From NCBI GenBank assembly GCA_009695195.1, contig SIBJ01000019.1, positions 1 through 58,362 on the forward strand: DNA of 58,362 nucleotides. The letters run 5' to 3'. The DNA is from Pedosphaera sp. (GTDB lineage Bacteria > Verrucomicrobiota > Verrucomicrobiia > Limisphaerales > JADLHS01). Position numbers and translations under genes: made by a program. The notes beneath the pieces were generated by a model. The model was given only the letters and a program-made list of their open reading frames with translations, had not been told where the DNA came from and ran no database searches. Of this stretch, positions 45,452 to 53,576 are shown one piece after another. The first letter of the stretch is position 1, and each line of letters starts with the position of its first letter.

Positions 45452-46501
45452 CTAAAGCAAAACCGCCTGAACCGTTGAGTCTAAAGTCTCAGGTCCAAAG
45501 TCTAAAGTCGGGCTTCCGTTTGACTTTAGACTTTGAACTTTGGCCTTTGGCTTTTGGTCTTTGGACCCGGCCTCAAGTTCCGCCAGCATCCCGCGGAAAC
45601 CCCATCGCTCAAACCGCTCCCGCAAACCATCCACATCCGCCGCCCGTGGCACCAACTCATCCGCCACAAAATCACATTCCAAATCATCCTGCAACCGCAC
45701 CAACTCCACGTTGCGCCGCACCACCGCCTCACTCGACGCCAACGCCCCGCGCAGCCGCTCCGACTTCACCTCGCCCAGCCGCCGATACAACTCCTCCACC
45801 GTCCCGAACTCATTCAACAAATCCGTCGCCGTCTTTGGCCCCACGCCGGGCACGCCCGGAATGTTGTCCACGCTATCCCCGATCAACGCCAGCCAGTCCA
45901 CGATCTGCTCCGGATTCACACCGGCCTTCGCGCGAACCTCCGCCGCGCCCCAGACCGTCTCCGACTTGTCGTTCGGATTGAACAAACCAACCTTTCCAAG
46001 TGCGGAACTCGGAGTGCGGAGTGCGGAATTTTCAGATTCCGCGCTCTCCACTCCGCACTCCGCACTCCGCACTCCGCACTCCCGAGTGACCAACTGCATA
46101 AAATCCTTGTCCGCACTCGCGATCACCACGTCCAACCCCGCCCGCGCCGCCCGCCGCGCCACACACGCGATGTAATCATCCGCTTCCACCCCGTCGCGAC
46201 AATACGACGCCACCCCCGCCGCCCCGAGATAACCCACGATCTCATCAATCTGCGCCCCCAACTCCGCCGGCATCGCCGGCCGCTGCGCCTTATATTCCGG
46301 CAACGCCGCCAGTCGAGCCTCGCTCAGCCCCCCGTCCCACACCACTAGGACAAACCTTGGCGCCAACGCCGCCCGCAGCTTCCCCAGCATCTTGATGAAG
46401 CCGAAGATCGCATTCGTCGCCTCGCCCGTCGGCGACCGCAACGAACGAATCGCGTAAAACGCGCGATACGCGTAAGCGTGGCCATCAACAATCAACAACA
46501 T
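45452..46501 (-). CDS. 5'-3' exonuclease (PolA N-terminal type) with repeat-derived insertions
   Basis: The 349-residue protein is a stand-alone flap endonuclease/5'-3' exonuclease, equivalent to the N-terminal domain of DNA polymerase I, used to remove RNA primers and flaps. MLLIVDGHAYAYRAFYAI, WDGGLSEARLAALPEYKAQR, GVEADDYIACVARRA, SADKDFMQLV and the helix-hairpin-helix DSVDNIPGVPGVGPKTATDL are all present. Residues ~139-167 (RECGVRSAECGVESAESEN and following) are encoded by a heptamer inverted repeat (46000-46088) inserted in frame. The last ~37 residues after the natural end of the domain come from a second such element (45479-45567). The first insertion falls directly after a metal-binding segment, so activity needs testing. 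Confidence 0.9.
   Translation of the reverse strand: MLLIVDGHAYAYRAFYAIRSLRSPTGEATNAIFGFIKMLGKLRAALAPRFVLVVWDGGLSEARLAALPEYKAQRPAMPAELGAQIDEIVGYLGAAGVASYCRDGVEADDYIACVARRAARAGLDVVIASADKDFMQLVTRECGVRSAECGVESAESENSALRTPSSALGKVGLFNPNDKSETVWGAAEVRAKAGVNPEQIVDWLALIGDSVDNIPGVPGVGPKTATDLLNEFGTVEELYRRLGEVKSERLRGALASSEAVVRRNVELVRLQDDLECDFVADELVPRAADVDGLRERFERWGFRGMLAELEAGSKDQKPKAKVQSLKSNGSPTLDFGPETLDSTVQAVLL
45479..45567. repeat. Heptamer inverted repeat forming the exonuclease C-terminus
   Basis: The left arm at 45479-45509 consists of 7-mers such as GTCTAAA, GTCTCAG, GTCCAAA. The right arm at 45522-45567 has GACTTTA, GACTTTG, AACTTTG, GCCTTTG, GCTTTTG, GTCTTTG. The arms are mutually inverted. The element provides the last codons of the exonuclease gene. 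Confidence 0.8.
46000..46088. repeat. Heptamer inverted repeat inside the exonuclease frame
   Basis: The left arm has the 7-mers GTGCGGA, ACTCGGA, GTGCGGA, GTGCGGA. The right arm has four or five CGCACTC units in inverted orientation. Because 7 and 3 share no factor, the translation repeats every 21 bases as a 7-residue unit (ECGVRSA, ECGVESA). The element keeps the reading frame open. Confidence 0.85.
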
Positions 46502-46503
46502 AC

Positions 46504-46602
46504 AAATTAAGAATGAAGAATTAAGAATGAAGAATTAAATAAATCCCGTCGGTCGCGCCCGGAACTGGCCGCTTCATTCTTCATTTTACATTCTTCATTT
46601 CT
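46504..46602. repeat. Heptamer inverted repeat between pilQ-like and exonuclease genes
   Basis: The left arm at ~46504-46539 has alternating GAATGAA and GAATTAA 7-mers. The right arm at ~46573-46602 has TTCATTC, TTCATTT, TACATTC, TTCATTT. A GC-rich centre separates them. The right arm contains the stop codon of the secretin gene, and the left arm ends just before the exonuclease start. Confidence 0.85.
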
Positions 46603-49327
46603 TGTCAAACGCCGGCGTCTGTCCCGGCGGAATCGTGTTCGCATCGAACGGCATCTCTCCGTCCACATGCAACCGGTTCCCCGCCGGATCAATGATCGTC
46701 GGCGTCACAAAGATCACCAGATTCTTTTTCTTTGTCTGCGACGATTCGCTCCGGAAAAATTTCCCGACCCACGGCAAATCCCCCAGCACCGGCACCTTGT
46801 CCTTGAGCCGCGTCACATCCTCCGAAATCAAACCCCCGAGCACCACCGTCTGCCCGTCCCACACAATCGCGCTCGTCGTCACCTGCCGCACCCGGATGCG
46901 CGGCAACGGCAACTGCGCCCGAATCGGCAAACTCACCCCGCTGCTGCTCACCGATTGCGCCTGCGGCACAAACTGCCCCGGATCATCGTAACCCACGAAC
47001 TCCGTGATCGTCGGAATGATGCTCATCTGAATCGTATAACCATCCGACGATATGTAAGGAATCACATCCAACGTCGAACCGAACGGCACCCCCTCCGTCG
47101 GATAATCAATCGTCGAACCCACCCCGCCGCCGCCCTGATTACCCCCGGTCACCGTGTTCCCGCCGCCGCCGCCCGAATTCTGACCCGTCTGGGTCCCCGT
47201 CACAATCGTCTGGATATCCACCACCTGAATCTGCGCCTGCCGCCCGCTCGGCGTCATCACCTCCGGCGCATTCAACAAATCCACCCCGTCCCGCTGCTCC
47301 ATCGCCCGGATCACCGTCTTGAACTGCGGGTCCGTCAAAATCCCCGTGAAGCTCGCCACCGCCGGCGCGTTCGCCAGATTCCGCAACGCACCCGTCAACA
47401 ACCCATCCGAGAGCGACGCCGGCGTCCGCGTATCCCCAGCCGGCAACAGCCCGCTCGCCGCCGTCGCCAACCCCGGAAAACTCCCCGCCGGATTCGCCGC
47501 CGATGGCAACCCATTGAACGTCGGCTGTGTCCCCGCCGACCCCAACGCCGACCCGCCACCGATCAGGAAATTCCCCAGATACCAATCAAACCCCAACGCC
47601 CGCGTATCCGTCTGCGTGATCTCCGCGAACTTCGCCTTGATGCTGATCTGATGCGGCACAATGTTCAGCACCTCGATCATGTCCTGGATCGTGTCCAACT
47701 CCTGCAACGTCGCCCGCACCCAAAGCTCCCCGGCCCGATCGTTGAACACCAGCGTCTTCCCCAACAACGGATCGAGATTGATCCCATGCGCATTGAAAAA
47801 ATTCCGCACCGCAGCCGTCACTTCTTCCATCGAGTTCGTGCGCGTCACGCCCCGGATGCCGCTGCCCCCGCCGCCGCCGCCGCCTTGTTGTTGTTGGTTA
47901 CCGCCACCCGCGTTGCCCGCCACATTCACCCGCGGCACCCCGATGCTCCCGCTCCCCTGGCCGCCTTGACCCCCGCCGCCACCCCCACCACCGCCGCCGC
48001 GACTTCCACCCCCGCCGCCTTGACCCCCGCCACCGCCGCCACCGCCGCCGCTGCCGATGTCGCCCACCGGGAAGGAGCCGACACTTTCAAGCCCTTGAAT
48101 GAACGTATTCGGGTCAACCTTGAAATGGCGCGACACCAGTTGCAACGCCTCCGGCCCGCGCAAGGAAAACTCGATGTAGGCTTCCTTGACCGAGTATTTT
48201 ATTGGCGTGGTCGCCGCCAGGCAGACAATGTCCAGCACGTCCCGCAACGTCATGTCCGTCAGCGCCGGCATGATTTTGATGGGCAACGTGCCGATCTCGA
48301 CGGCCTCCTGCGGCGCAGCCGGAACGGGAAGTTGCGTCGCCGGGTCAATCAACGGTGCCGCCGCGGCCCCCGCGCCGGCGGAGTTGGGATTGATGAAAAA
48401 GTTGATTCCCTTGTGAATGGGATCCCGTTTGCGGGCTTCCTCACTCAAGATGATGATGACTTCACTCAACGGCAGGCCCTCGAATTTTACCGAGTCGAGC
48501 CGGATGGATTCGAGTTTGGTTTCAATCAACTGCCGGCCGGGGCCGACGTGCGAGAGCTTGTTCGTGGCGTACGGATTAGGCACGGGCAACGCGCTGCGCT
48601 TGTTGGGCGGCGTCCAGTCATCCTCGACCTTGAGCAGAACATTTTTGGAACTGTCCTCCCGGCGGCGAATGGCTTCGCCAAACCGGGCTTCCTTGGCCCG
48701 GTTCAGATAAAAGAAAATGGTGCTGTTGTCGGGATCAATCTTTTGGGCTTCGTGCAGTTCGCGCTCGGCTTCTTCCACCTTCCCCATTTCAAGGTAAACC
48801 TGGGCGTTGCGGATGTGCGTGCTGGTGTCAATTCTCTCCTTCATGATCGCCGGAATCTTTTCGAGAACATCAGGGCTGGCCACCTGGCCTTTCTGTGCTT
48901 CCAGCGCCCGGTTGTTCTCCTTCTGCAACGCCAGTCCGGTGGCATTCTGGGGGTCCACTTTGAGCACGCGAATGACGAGCTTCTTGACGTCTTGATGTTC
49001 ACCGGCCTTTTGGGCCGCGCGAGCCATTTCGAGATTCACGCTGGTCAGGCCGGCGATGGTCGCGGCCTTCTCGGTCGGGATCGAAGCGTCGCCGACGCTC
49101 TCCGCGAGCTTGTAGGAGTCCTCGTAAAGTTTGGCGGCGGCGGGGAGGTCCTTGCGGGCCTCCGCGGCCCTGGCCTCCAGAAGTTTTTTCTGGAGCAACA
49201 TGGTGTCGTGCGTCCGCTGGGCCGATTCCTTGATGGCGACATCGGTGGGCGAGGTTTGCGCCCGGCCGATGACGATGGTCCCACACAGGACGACCAATCC
49301 GATGGAGAGGGAGGCTGCTTTAGTCAT
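46595..49327 (-). CDS. Secretin (PilQ/GspD-like) with N-terminal TPR-like region
   Basis: This 910-residue outer-membrane secretin has a signal peptide (MTKAASLSIGLVVLCGTIVI). Residues ~30-220 are helical TPR-like repeats (AAEARKDLPAAAKLYEDSYK, AQVYLEMGKVEEAERELHEA). They are followed by N-type secretin domains and a C-terminal secretin domain (about 540-890) ending in the conserved DLPWVGKFFRSESSQTKKKN and LVIFVTPTII. A glycine-rich segment at about 420-490, with runs of up to ten Gly, and a second near 720 interrupt the periplasmic part. It would form the gated outer-membrane channel of a type IV pilus or type II secretion system. It closes the pilMN operon; its stop lies inside a heptamer repeat. 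Confidence 0.92.
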   Translation of the reverse strand: MTKAASLSIGLVVLCGTIVIGRAQTSPTDVAIKESAQRTHDTMLLQKKLLEARAAEARKDLPAAAKLYEDSYKLAESVGDASIPTEKAATIAGLTSVNLEMARAAQKAGEHQDVKKLVIRVLKVDPQNATGLALQKENNRALEAQKGQVASPDVLEKIPAIMKERIDTSTHIRNAQVYLEMGKVEEAERELHEAQKIDPDNSTIFFYLNRAKEARFGEAIRRREDSSKNVLLKVEDDWTPPNKRSALPVPNPYATNKLSHVGPGRQLIETKLESIRLDSVKFEGLPLSEVIIILSEEARKRDPIHKGINFFINPNSAGAGAAAAPLIDPATQLPVPAAPQEAVEIGTLPIKIMPALTDMTLRDVLDIVCLAATTPIKYSVKEAYIEFSLRGPEALQLVSRHFKVDPNTFIQGLESVGSFPVGDIGSGGGGGGGGGQGGGGGSRGGGGGGGGGGQGGQGSGSIGVPRVNVAGNAGGGNQQQQGGGGGGGSGIRGVTRTNSMEEVTAAVRNFFNAHGINLDPLLGKTLVFNDRAGELWVRATLQELDTIQDMIEVLNIVPHQISIKAKFAEITQTDTRALGFDWYLGNFLIGGGSALGSAGTQPTFNGLPSAANPAGSFPGLATAASGLLPAGDTRTPASLSDGLLTGALRNLANAPAVASFTGILTDPQFKTVIRAMEQRDGVDLLNAPEVMTPSGRQAQIQVVDIQTIVTGTQTGQNSGGGGGNTVTGGNQGGGGVGSTIDYPTEGVPFGSTLDVIPYISSDGYTIQMSIIPTITEFVGYDDPGQFVPQAQSVSSSGVSLPIRAQLPLPRIRVRQVTTSAIVWDGQTVVLGGLISEDVTRLKDKVPVLGDLPWVGKFFRSESSQTKKKNLVIFVTPTIIDPAGNRLHVDGEMPFDANTIPPGQTPAFDKK

Positions 49328-49365
49328 GGTTCACTTCGGTTGCTGAAAAATAATAATTCCGACAC

Positions 49366-50187
49366 TCAAGGCGCCGGGCTGTACGGTCTGGGTGTTTTCT
49401 TATTGTTCGATCGCGCGGACAATACAACTTCGTTCTTGTTGATGGCAACGACAATGTAGGATTCCCCCGCGATGGTGATCGGCAGCATGCCGGGAGCACC
49501 GGCGCCGACCCGTTGGTCCTTCCATTTCTTGCTCAACTCGGGCGGGTAGTTGAAATCCGCCATGTAACCATCCACGCGACGGATCGGTTTTTCCTTCGAG
49601 AGCGGCAGCCGGTCGCCGGTGTCGTTCATCTCGAGGACGAGTTCCGTGGGATTGTCCGGCGAACCTTTCACCTCGCGGATGACAAATGTTTCCGTCTTCG
49701 CATTGAGCGTGGCGCCGGCCTGTTTCTTCCCGCGCTGCGAAACCTTGGCCGCCGCTTCGCGTTCCACGCCGATGAGATAACGCGCGCTGCCATCGGCGGT
49801 CATGGTCGCAGAGTCGAGCGTGATGATGGTGTAAAGCGGAGTGATCTTGCTGACGACCACCGCCCCCACGCCAACTTCGTTTCCGAAAACGATCTTCTTG
49901 AGACTCCCGTCGGTCATTCGTTGCCATTGGAGCGGGTTGAAAACCTTGTTGGTCGAGGCGAGGTCAAGGCAATCCGCGCCTGCCGCGTGACCGATCAGCG
50001 CCGCCTGCTTGCCCAAGTCCAGCGGGGGAAGCTGCTTGCCCGGCTTCTTGATGATCGTGTCCACCAACTCCAGTTGCGCCGCCCGTTCCGCCGGGATCAT
50101 CAGAATTAAAAACACCGCTCCCGCCGCCAACCCCAGCAGCACCACGCCGAGCAGCACCTTCTCGTAATGTTTCTTGATGAATTCCAT
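49366..50187 (-). CDS. Inner-membrane protein of the pilus-type operon (PilP/GspC position)
   Basis: The 273-residue protein has a short cytoplasmic N-terminus, one transmembrane helix (KVLLGVVLLGLAAGAVFLIL) and a periplasmic domain (TPLYTIITLDSATMTADGSA, LVLEMNDTGDRLPL, LPITIAGESYIVVAINKN). I recognise no named family. Its position between the PilO-like protein and the secretin is that of PilP or GspC, which link the inner-membrane platform to the secretin. The equivalent place in the Akkermansia locus is taken by Amuc_1099, from memory. Its start is 6 bp after the PilO-like stop. Confidence 0.75.
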   Translation of the reverse strand: MEFIKKHYEKVLLGVVLLGLAAGAVFLILMIPAERAAQLELVDTIIKKPGKQLPPLDLGKQAALIGHAAGADCLDLASTNKVFNPLQWQRMTDGSLKKIVFGNEVGVGAVVVSKITPLYTIITLDSATMTADGSARYLIGVEREAAAKVSQRGKKQAGATLNAKTETFVIREVKGSPDNPTELVLEMNDTGDRLPLSKEKPIRRVDGYMADFNYPPELSKKWKDQRVGAGAPGMLPITIAGESYIVVAINKNEVVLSARSNNKKTPRPYSPAP

Positions 50188-50193
50188 GCGCGG

Positions 50194-51231
50194 TTATCGG
50201 TTCATTTTCACGAGTTCCACCAGCAGGGTGATGCGCAGTTGCTTCTCGTTCAGCACGGATTTCGGCCCGCTCGGCGCGGCAGCCATCGCCACGGGCGCGG
50301 CCACGGGCGGGGGATAATTCGGCGACGTCCCCGCCAGCCCGCCTTTGCCGTAGCGGTTCAGCCCGCCGCCCTTGTCGGCCGCAAAGCGCGGCGGCGCGGC
50401 CACGGGCGCATACGCCACCGGCGCATACGCCACCGGCGCGGCCCCGGGATCGCTCGTCGGCGGGGTGGCCGTGACGGGTTCGACGTTGACGTGTTTCACG
50501 ACGATGCCGTAAGGGGAACTGGCGTAGCCGCACAAGACCTGCGCCAGCTCGGGCGTGAAGGAGCGGAACGTGATCTGATACGGCGTGGTCACGGCCAGCT
50601 CATTCGTCCGGGATTTCAATTCCAGATAATCGGTCGTCGCCCCGGCATAATCCTCCGCCGCCACGCGCTCGCGCTGGATGGCTTCCAAGCTGTTCACCTT
50701 CGCCGCAATCAACACTTCCGTCAGCACTTTCACCTCCGCCAGTTGCGCCGCCAACGGCCCCAGCCCGCGCGGATCGAACTTCAATTTGCCGCTCTGTTGC
50801 TCGAAGGAAAAATTATACTTGGGCTGCAACAACTGCACGCTGGCGTTGGTCGCCTCCGTTTGCAGCCGGGCGATGGTCTGCGACATTCCTCGCGAGAGCG
50901 CCTGCACCGTCACCCCGCCACCCGTCAGCGCCACGCCGTCCACCACGATGGGGGGGATGGGTTGGAAGCGGTTGCCCGCCGTTTTCATCACGTCGCGGAT
51001 CTGGCCGAGTTGTTTCTTCGCTTCGGTGATGTTATCCACTTTCTTGCCGTCGCCGGGGGAGTCCTTGGATTCGTAGAGGCGCTTGAGCTCGGCGTATTTG
51101 GCCTTGAGGTTCTCGCTCTCGGTGGCGTTGTGGTTGTAGCCCGTCCAAGTGTAGAACCCGGCGCCGACGATCAGCAGCAGCGCCACCGCCGCGCCGACTA
51201 CGAAAAACAGATTGCGTTTGATCCAGTCCAT
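50194..51231 (-). CDS. PilO-like / Amuc_1100-like protein
   Basis: The 345-residue protein has a transmembrane helix (NLFFVVGAAVALLLIVGAGF), a coiled-coil stretch (about 35-75) and a periplasmic PilO-like fold. A Pro/Ala-rich segment (APVAYAPVAYAPVAAPP) follows, then a C-terminal strand (KQLRITLLVELVKMNR). The arrangement and the closing strand resemble Akkermansia muciniphila Amuc_1100, a PilO-like protein known as a TLR2 ligand; that comparison is from memory. In a pilus or type II system it would pair with PilN in the inner-membrane platform. It follows pilMN with a heptamer repeat between. Confidence 0.8.
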   Translation of the reverse strand: MDWIKRNLFFVVGAAVALLLIVGAGFYTWTGYNHNATESENLKAKYAELKRLYESKDSPGDGKKVDNITEAKKQLGQIRDVMKTAGNRFQPIPPIVVDGVALTGGGVTVQALSRGMSQTIARLQTEATNASVQLLQPKYNFSFEQQSGKLKFDPRGLGPLAAQLAEVKVLTEVLIAAKVNSLEAIQRERVAAEDYAGATTDYLELKSRTNELAVTTPYQITFRSFTPELAQVLCGYASSPYGIVVKHVNVEPVTATPPTSDPGAAPVAYAPVAYAPVAAPPRFAADKGGGLNRYGKGGLAGTSPNYPPPVAAPVAMAAAPSGPKSVLNEKQLRITLLVELVKMNR

Positions 51232-51249
51232 TTCGATTCAAGGCCGAAG

Positions 51250-51330
51250 GTAGAATGAAGAATGAAGAACTCCGCTCCGGCCCGGGAGGTCTTTACATTC
51301 TTCATTCTTCATTCTTAATTCTTCCTTCAT
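51250..51330. repeat. Heptamer inverted repeat between pilMN and the PilO-like gene
   Basis: The left arm at ~51250-51270 has GTAGAAT, GAAGAAT, GAAGAAC. The right arm at ~51294-51330 has TACATTC, TTCATTC, TTCATTC, TTAATTC, TTCCTTC. It is the same 7-mer type as at 46504-46602. The pilMN stop codon (51329-51327) lies inside the right arm. Confidence 0.85.
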
Positions 51331-53252
51331 GGCGGTGTTTTCGCCCGCGGCTTCAGGCCCAGCGCCATGCCGAATTTGAACGTCAGGTCTTCCTTCACGA
51401 TGTCGCCGCCGAGCAGTTCGGTCTTCGCCGGGTCGAAGATCGGGCTTTCTTTCAGCGCCGTTTGCACGGCAAAAGCCATTTCCTTGTCGGCGGTCGGGTT
51501 CCCCGAAATCTGGTCCAGGCTCACGCCGCGAAACACCACCGTCACCACGGATTCGTCGTTCGTGTTCACGCCGGTCGGCGGGACGCCACCGGGCACGACG
51601 GCGCCACCGGGGTCGGCGGCGGGCGCGGGTTGGGGGACGGCGGCTTCCTCGGCGGCGCGCGGGGGCACTCCGGCGCGGGCATAGCGCGGGTCGGCGTAAC
51701 GACCGTCCCGCTCGCCCGGCATATCCGCCGACGGCGCCGGCGCGCCGCCGGGCGGGGCAAACGGCGCGTTCGGATCGGCCATAACCAGCGAGATGCTTTT
51801 GATCTCCTCGATCCACAGGCCGGTGTCCACGCCGAGCTTGCGCTTGTGCAGGGCTTCGACGTTGATGAGGACGCGGCGGATTTCTTTGACGAGGTCCACC
51901 CATTGCGCGCGTTCTTCCATCCAGCCGGTGATTTGTTCGAGGTCGGCCTGGGCTTTTTTGAGCTGGTTGTTCGCGGTCTTGAACTGGGTTTCGCGGCCCT
52001 GGAGCGGCGTGGTGTCCTGCTGGACTTTTTCGCTCTGCTCTTTCTTCACGCCCGCCAGTTTCTCGAAGATAAATCCGACGGCAAAGGCCATCAGCACGAG
52101 GCTCGCGAGCGTGGCGATGAAGTAAGGTTTTTTTTCGTTGAAGCTCTGCCAGCGGAGCGTGCTCTCGGGCATGAGGTTCAATTCCACGGGGCAGGTGGCG
52201 AGGTTGCGCAGGCCGAGGCCGACGACTTCGCCGAGGCCGTGGGCGACGCGGGCGAGTTCTTCGAGATTCACCGCGGGATCAATCTGGACGGCCCGGAAGG
52301 GATTGAAATATTCGACGGGGACGTTGAGTTTTTCCGCAAAAAACTGCGCCGTGTAAGGCATGATGCTCGCGCCGCCGGCGAGAAAGAGACGCGCGGGCGC
52401 GCTGCCGCCTTGCTGGCCGCGATAAAACTGGAGCGTCTGATTGACCTGGATGTGCAGGCGCGTCATGAACTGCCGCGCGATCTTCGAGATGGCGGCCTGA
52501 TGCGGGTTCTCCGGCTCTTCATACGCGCCGCCGAGCGAGACGAAGCCTTCATCAATCTTGACCTTGTCGGCGGGATCGAACTTGAGCTTCGATTCGTTGG
52601 CGAAGTCCTGCGTGATGGAGTTCGCGCCGAGATTGATGCTGCGGGAAAAAACTTTTCCCTTCTCGAAGAAAAGCAGGTTGCTCGTCTTCGCGCCGATGTC
52701 CAAAAGCATCGTGCAATCTTCCAGCTCGCCGTAGTTGAAGCGAAACGCGTTGCACAACGCCGCCGGCGACACATCCGTCACCTGCAATTTCAACCCCGCC
52801 GCCTCCGCCACCCGGAACAATCCCTCGACGACATCCGACTTGATCGCCACCAGCAACACTTCCAATTCCCCCCCCGCCGTCGTCCCCAAAATCTGATAAT
52901 CCCACACGACCTCGGCGAGCGGGAACGGGACGTTTTGCTGCGCTTCGTATTGGATGATCTGGGTGACTTTGCTCGGGTCCACCGGCGGAAGTTTGACGAA
53001 TTTGGAAAAAACGTGGAAGCCCGGCGCGCAAACGTTGACTTCCCGCGCCTTGATGCCGTGCTCGGCGATGACGTCTTGCAGCGCCTTGAGAATGACGGCT
53101 TCGCGCTTGGTTTCCTGCGAACCTTCGAGGCCAAGCGATTTGATGACGAACTGCTTGAGCCGCAGTCCGCCTGCTTCGTTCACCTCGAACTCGGCCAATT
53201 TGAGACTGCCCGCCCCAAAATCAACCGTGAGAAATGACTTCACGTTCAACAT
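51327..53252 (-). CDS. PilM-PilN fusion protein
   Basis: This 641-residue protein joins two pilus-platform components usually made separately. Residues 1-370 are PilM, an actin-like ATPase fold (MLNVKSFLTVDFGAGSLKLA, VNVCAPGFHVFSKFVKLPP, MLLDIGAKTSNLLFFEKGK, LFLAGGASIMPYTAQFFAEK). A transmembrane helix at about 373-396 (YFIATLASLVLMAFAVGFIF) and a following coiled coil are PilN-like. A Pro/Ala/Gly-rich linker (about 510-560) precedes a small C-terminal domain (VVTVVFRGVSLDQISGNPTA). It would form the cytoplasmic ring and inner-membrane platform and is the first gene of the minus-strand operon ending in the secretin. No pilB, pilT, pilC or pilin gene lies in the window. Confidence 0.9.
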   Translation of the reverse strand: MLNVKSFLTVDFGAGSLKLAEFEVNEAGGLRLKQFVIKSLGLEGSQETKREAVILKALQDVIAEHGIKAREVNVCAPGFHVFSKFVKLPPVDPSKVTQIIQYEAQQNVPFPLAEVVWDYQILGTTAGGELEVLLVAIKSDVVEGLFRVAEAAGLKLQVTDVSPAALCNAFRFNYGELEDCTMLLDIGAKTSNLLFFEKGKVFSRSINLGANSITQDFANESKLKFDPADKVKIDEGFVSLGGAYEEPENPHQAAISKIARQFMTRLHIQVNQTLQFYRGQQGGSAPARLFLAGGASIMPYTAQFFAEKLNVPVEYFNPFRAVQIDPAVNLEELARVAHGLGEVVGLGLRNLATCPVELNLMPESTLRWQSFNEKKPYFIATLASLVLMAFAVGFIFEKLAGVKKEQSEKVQQDTTPLQGRETQFKTANNQLKKAQADLEQITGWMEERAQWVDLVKEIRRVLINVEALHKRKLGVDTGLWIEEIKSISLVMADPNAPFAPPGGAPAPSADMPGERDGRYADPRYARAGVPPRAAEEAAVPQPAPAADPGGAVVPGGVPPTGVNTNDESVVTVVFRGVSLDQISGNPTADKEMAFAVQTALKESPIFDPAKTELLGGDIVKEDLTFKFGMALGLKPRAKTPP

Positions 53253-53576
53253 TTGCCGAGTGTCACCACTGAGTTGCCGCCGCGCCGGAATGCAATTCGG
53301 CCAGCGGCCCGTGCTGATTACGGGAAATCACGGAACCGGTCAAACGAAAAACCCTTTTTTCACGTTGTCCGGACCGGTGACCTGTCCGCACCCCCGACCC
53401 AATCGCGTAACTCTCCTCTCTTTCTCCACCCGTGTTTCTCCTTCGCCAAGTAAAAAATCGCCGGCTGTCGTTGGGAAAAACCGTTCCCACCACCCGCGGT
53501 CACAAAAATAATCCGTTCCCGCTCGTTTCGTATTTGTCCGCGCGCGACTTCAGTGTTATTGGTTTCGCACGCAACC
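53253..53576. other. Divergent intergenic region
   Basis: This 324-bp stretch lies between the start of pilMN (minus) and the start of the 674-residue secreted protein (plus), so it must hold promoters for both. I see no convincing -35/-10 pair, palindrome or riboswitch-like structure and no gene. Confidence 0.6.

Noticed and set aside
46000..46088. Regular CGCACTC units as a CRISPR-like array
   Set aside because: The units are 7 bp without spacers and the arms are inverted; no cas genes are nearby.
46667..49459. A 930-codon open frame on the plus strand opposite the secretin gene, and similar long frames opposite other genes
   Set aside because: High GC and codon bias keep antisense frames open. 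The protein is Arg/His/Pro-rich without domains, while the minus strand encodes a full secretin.
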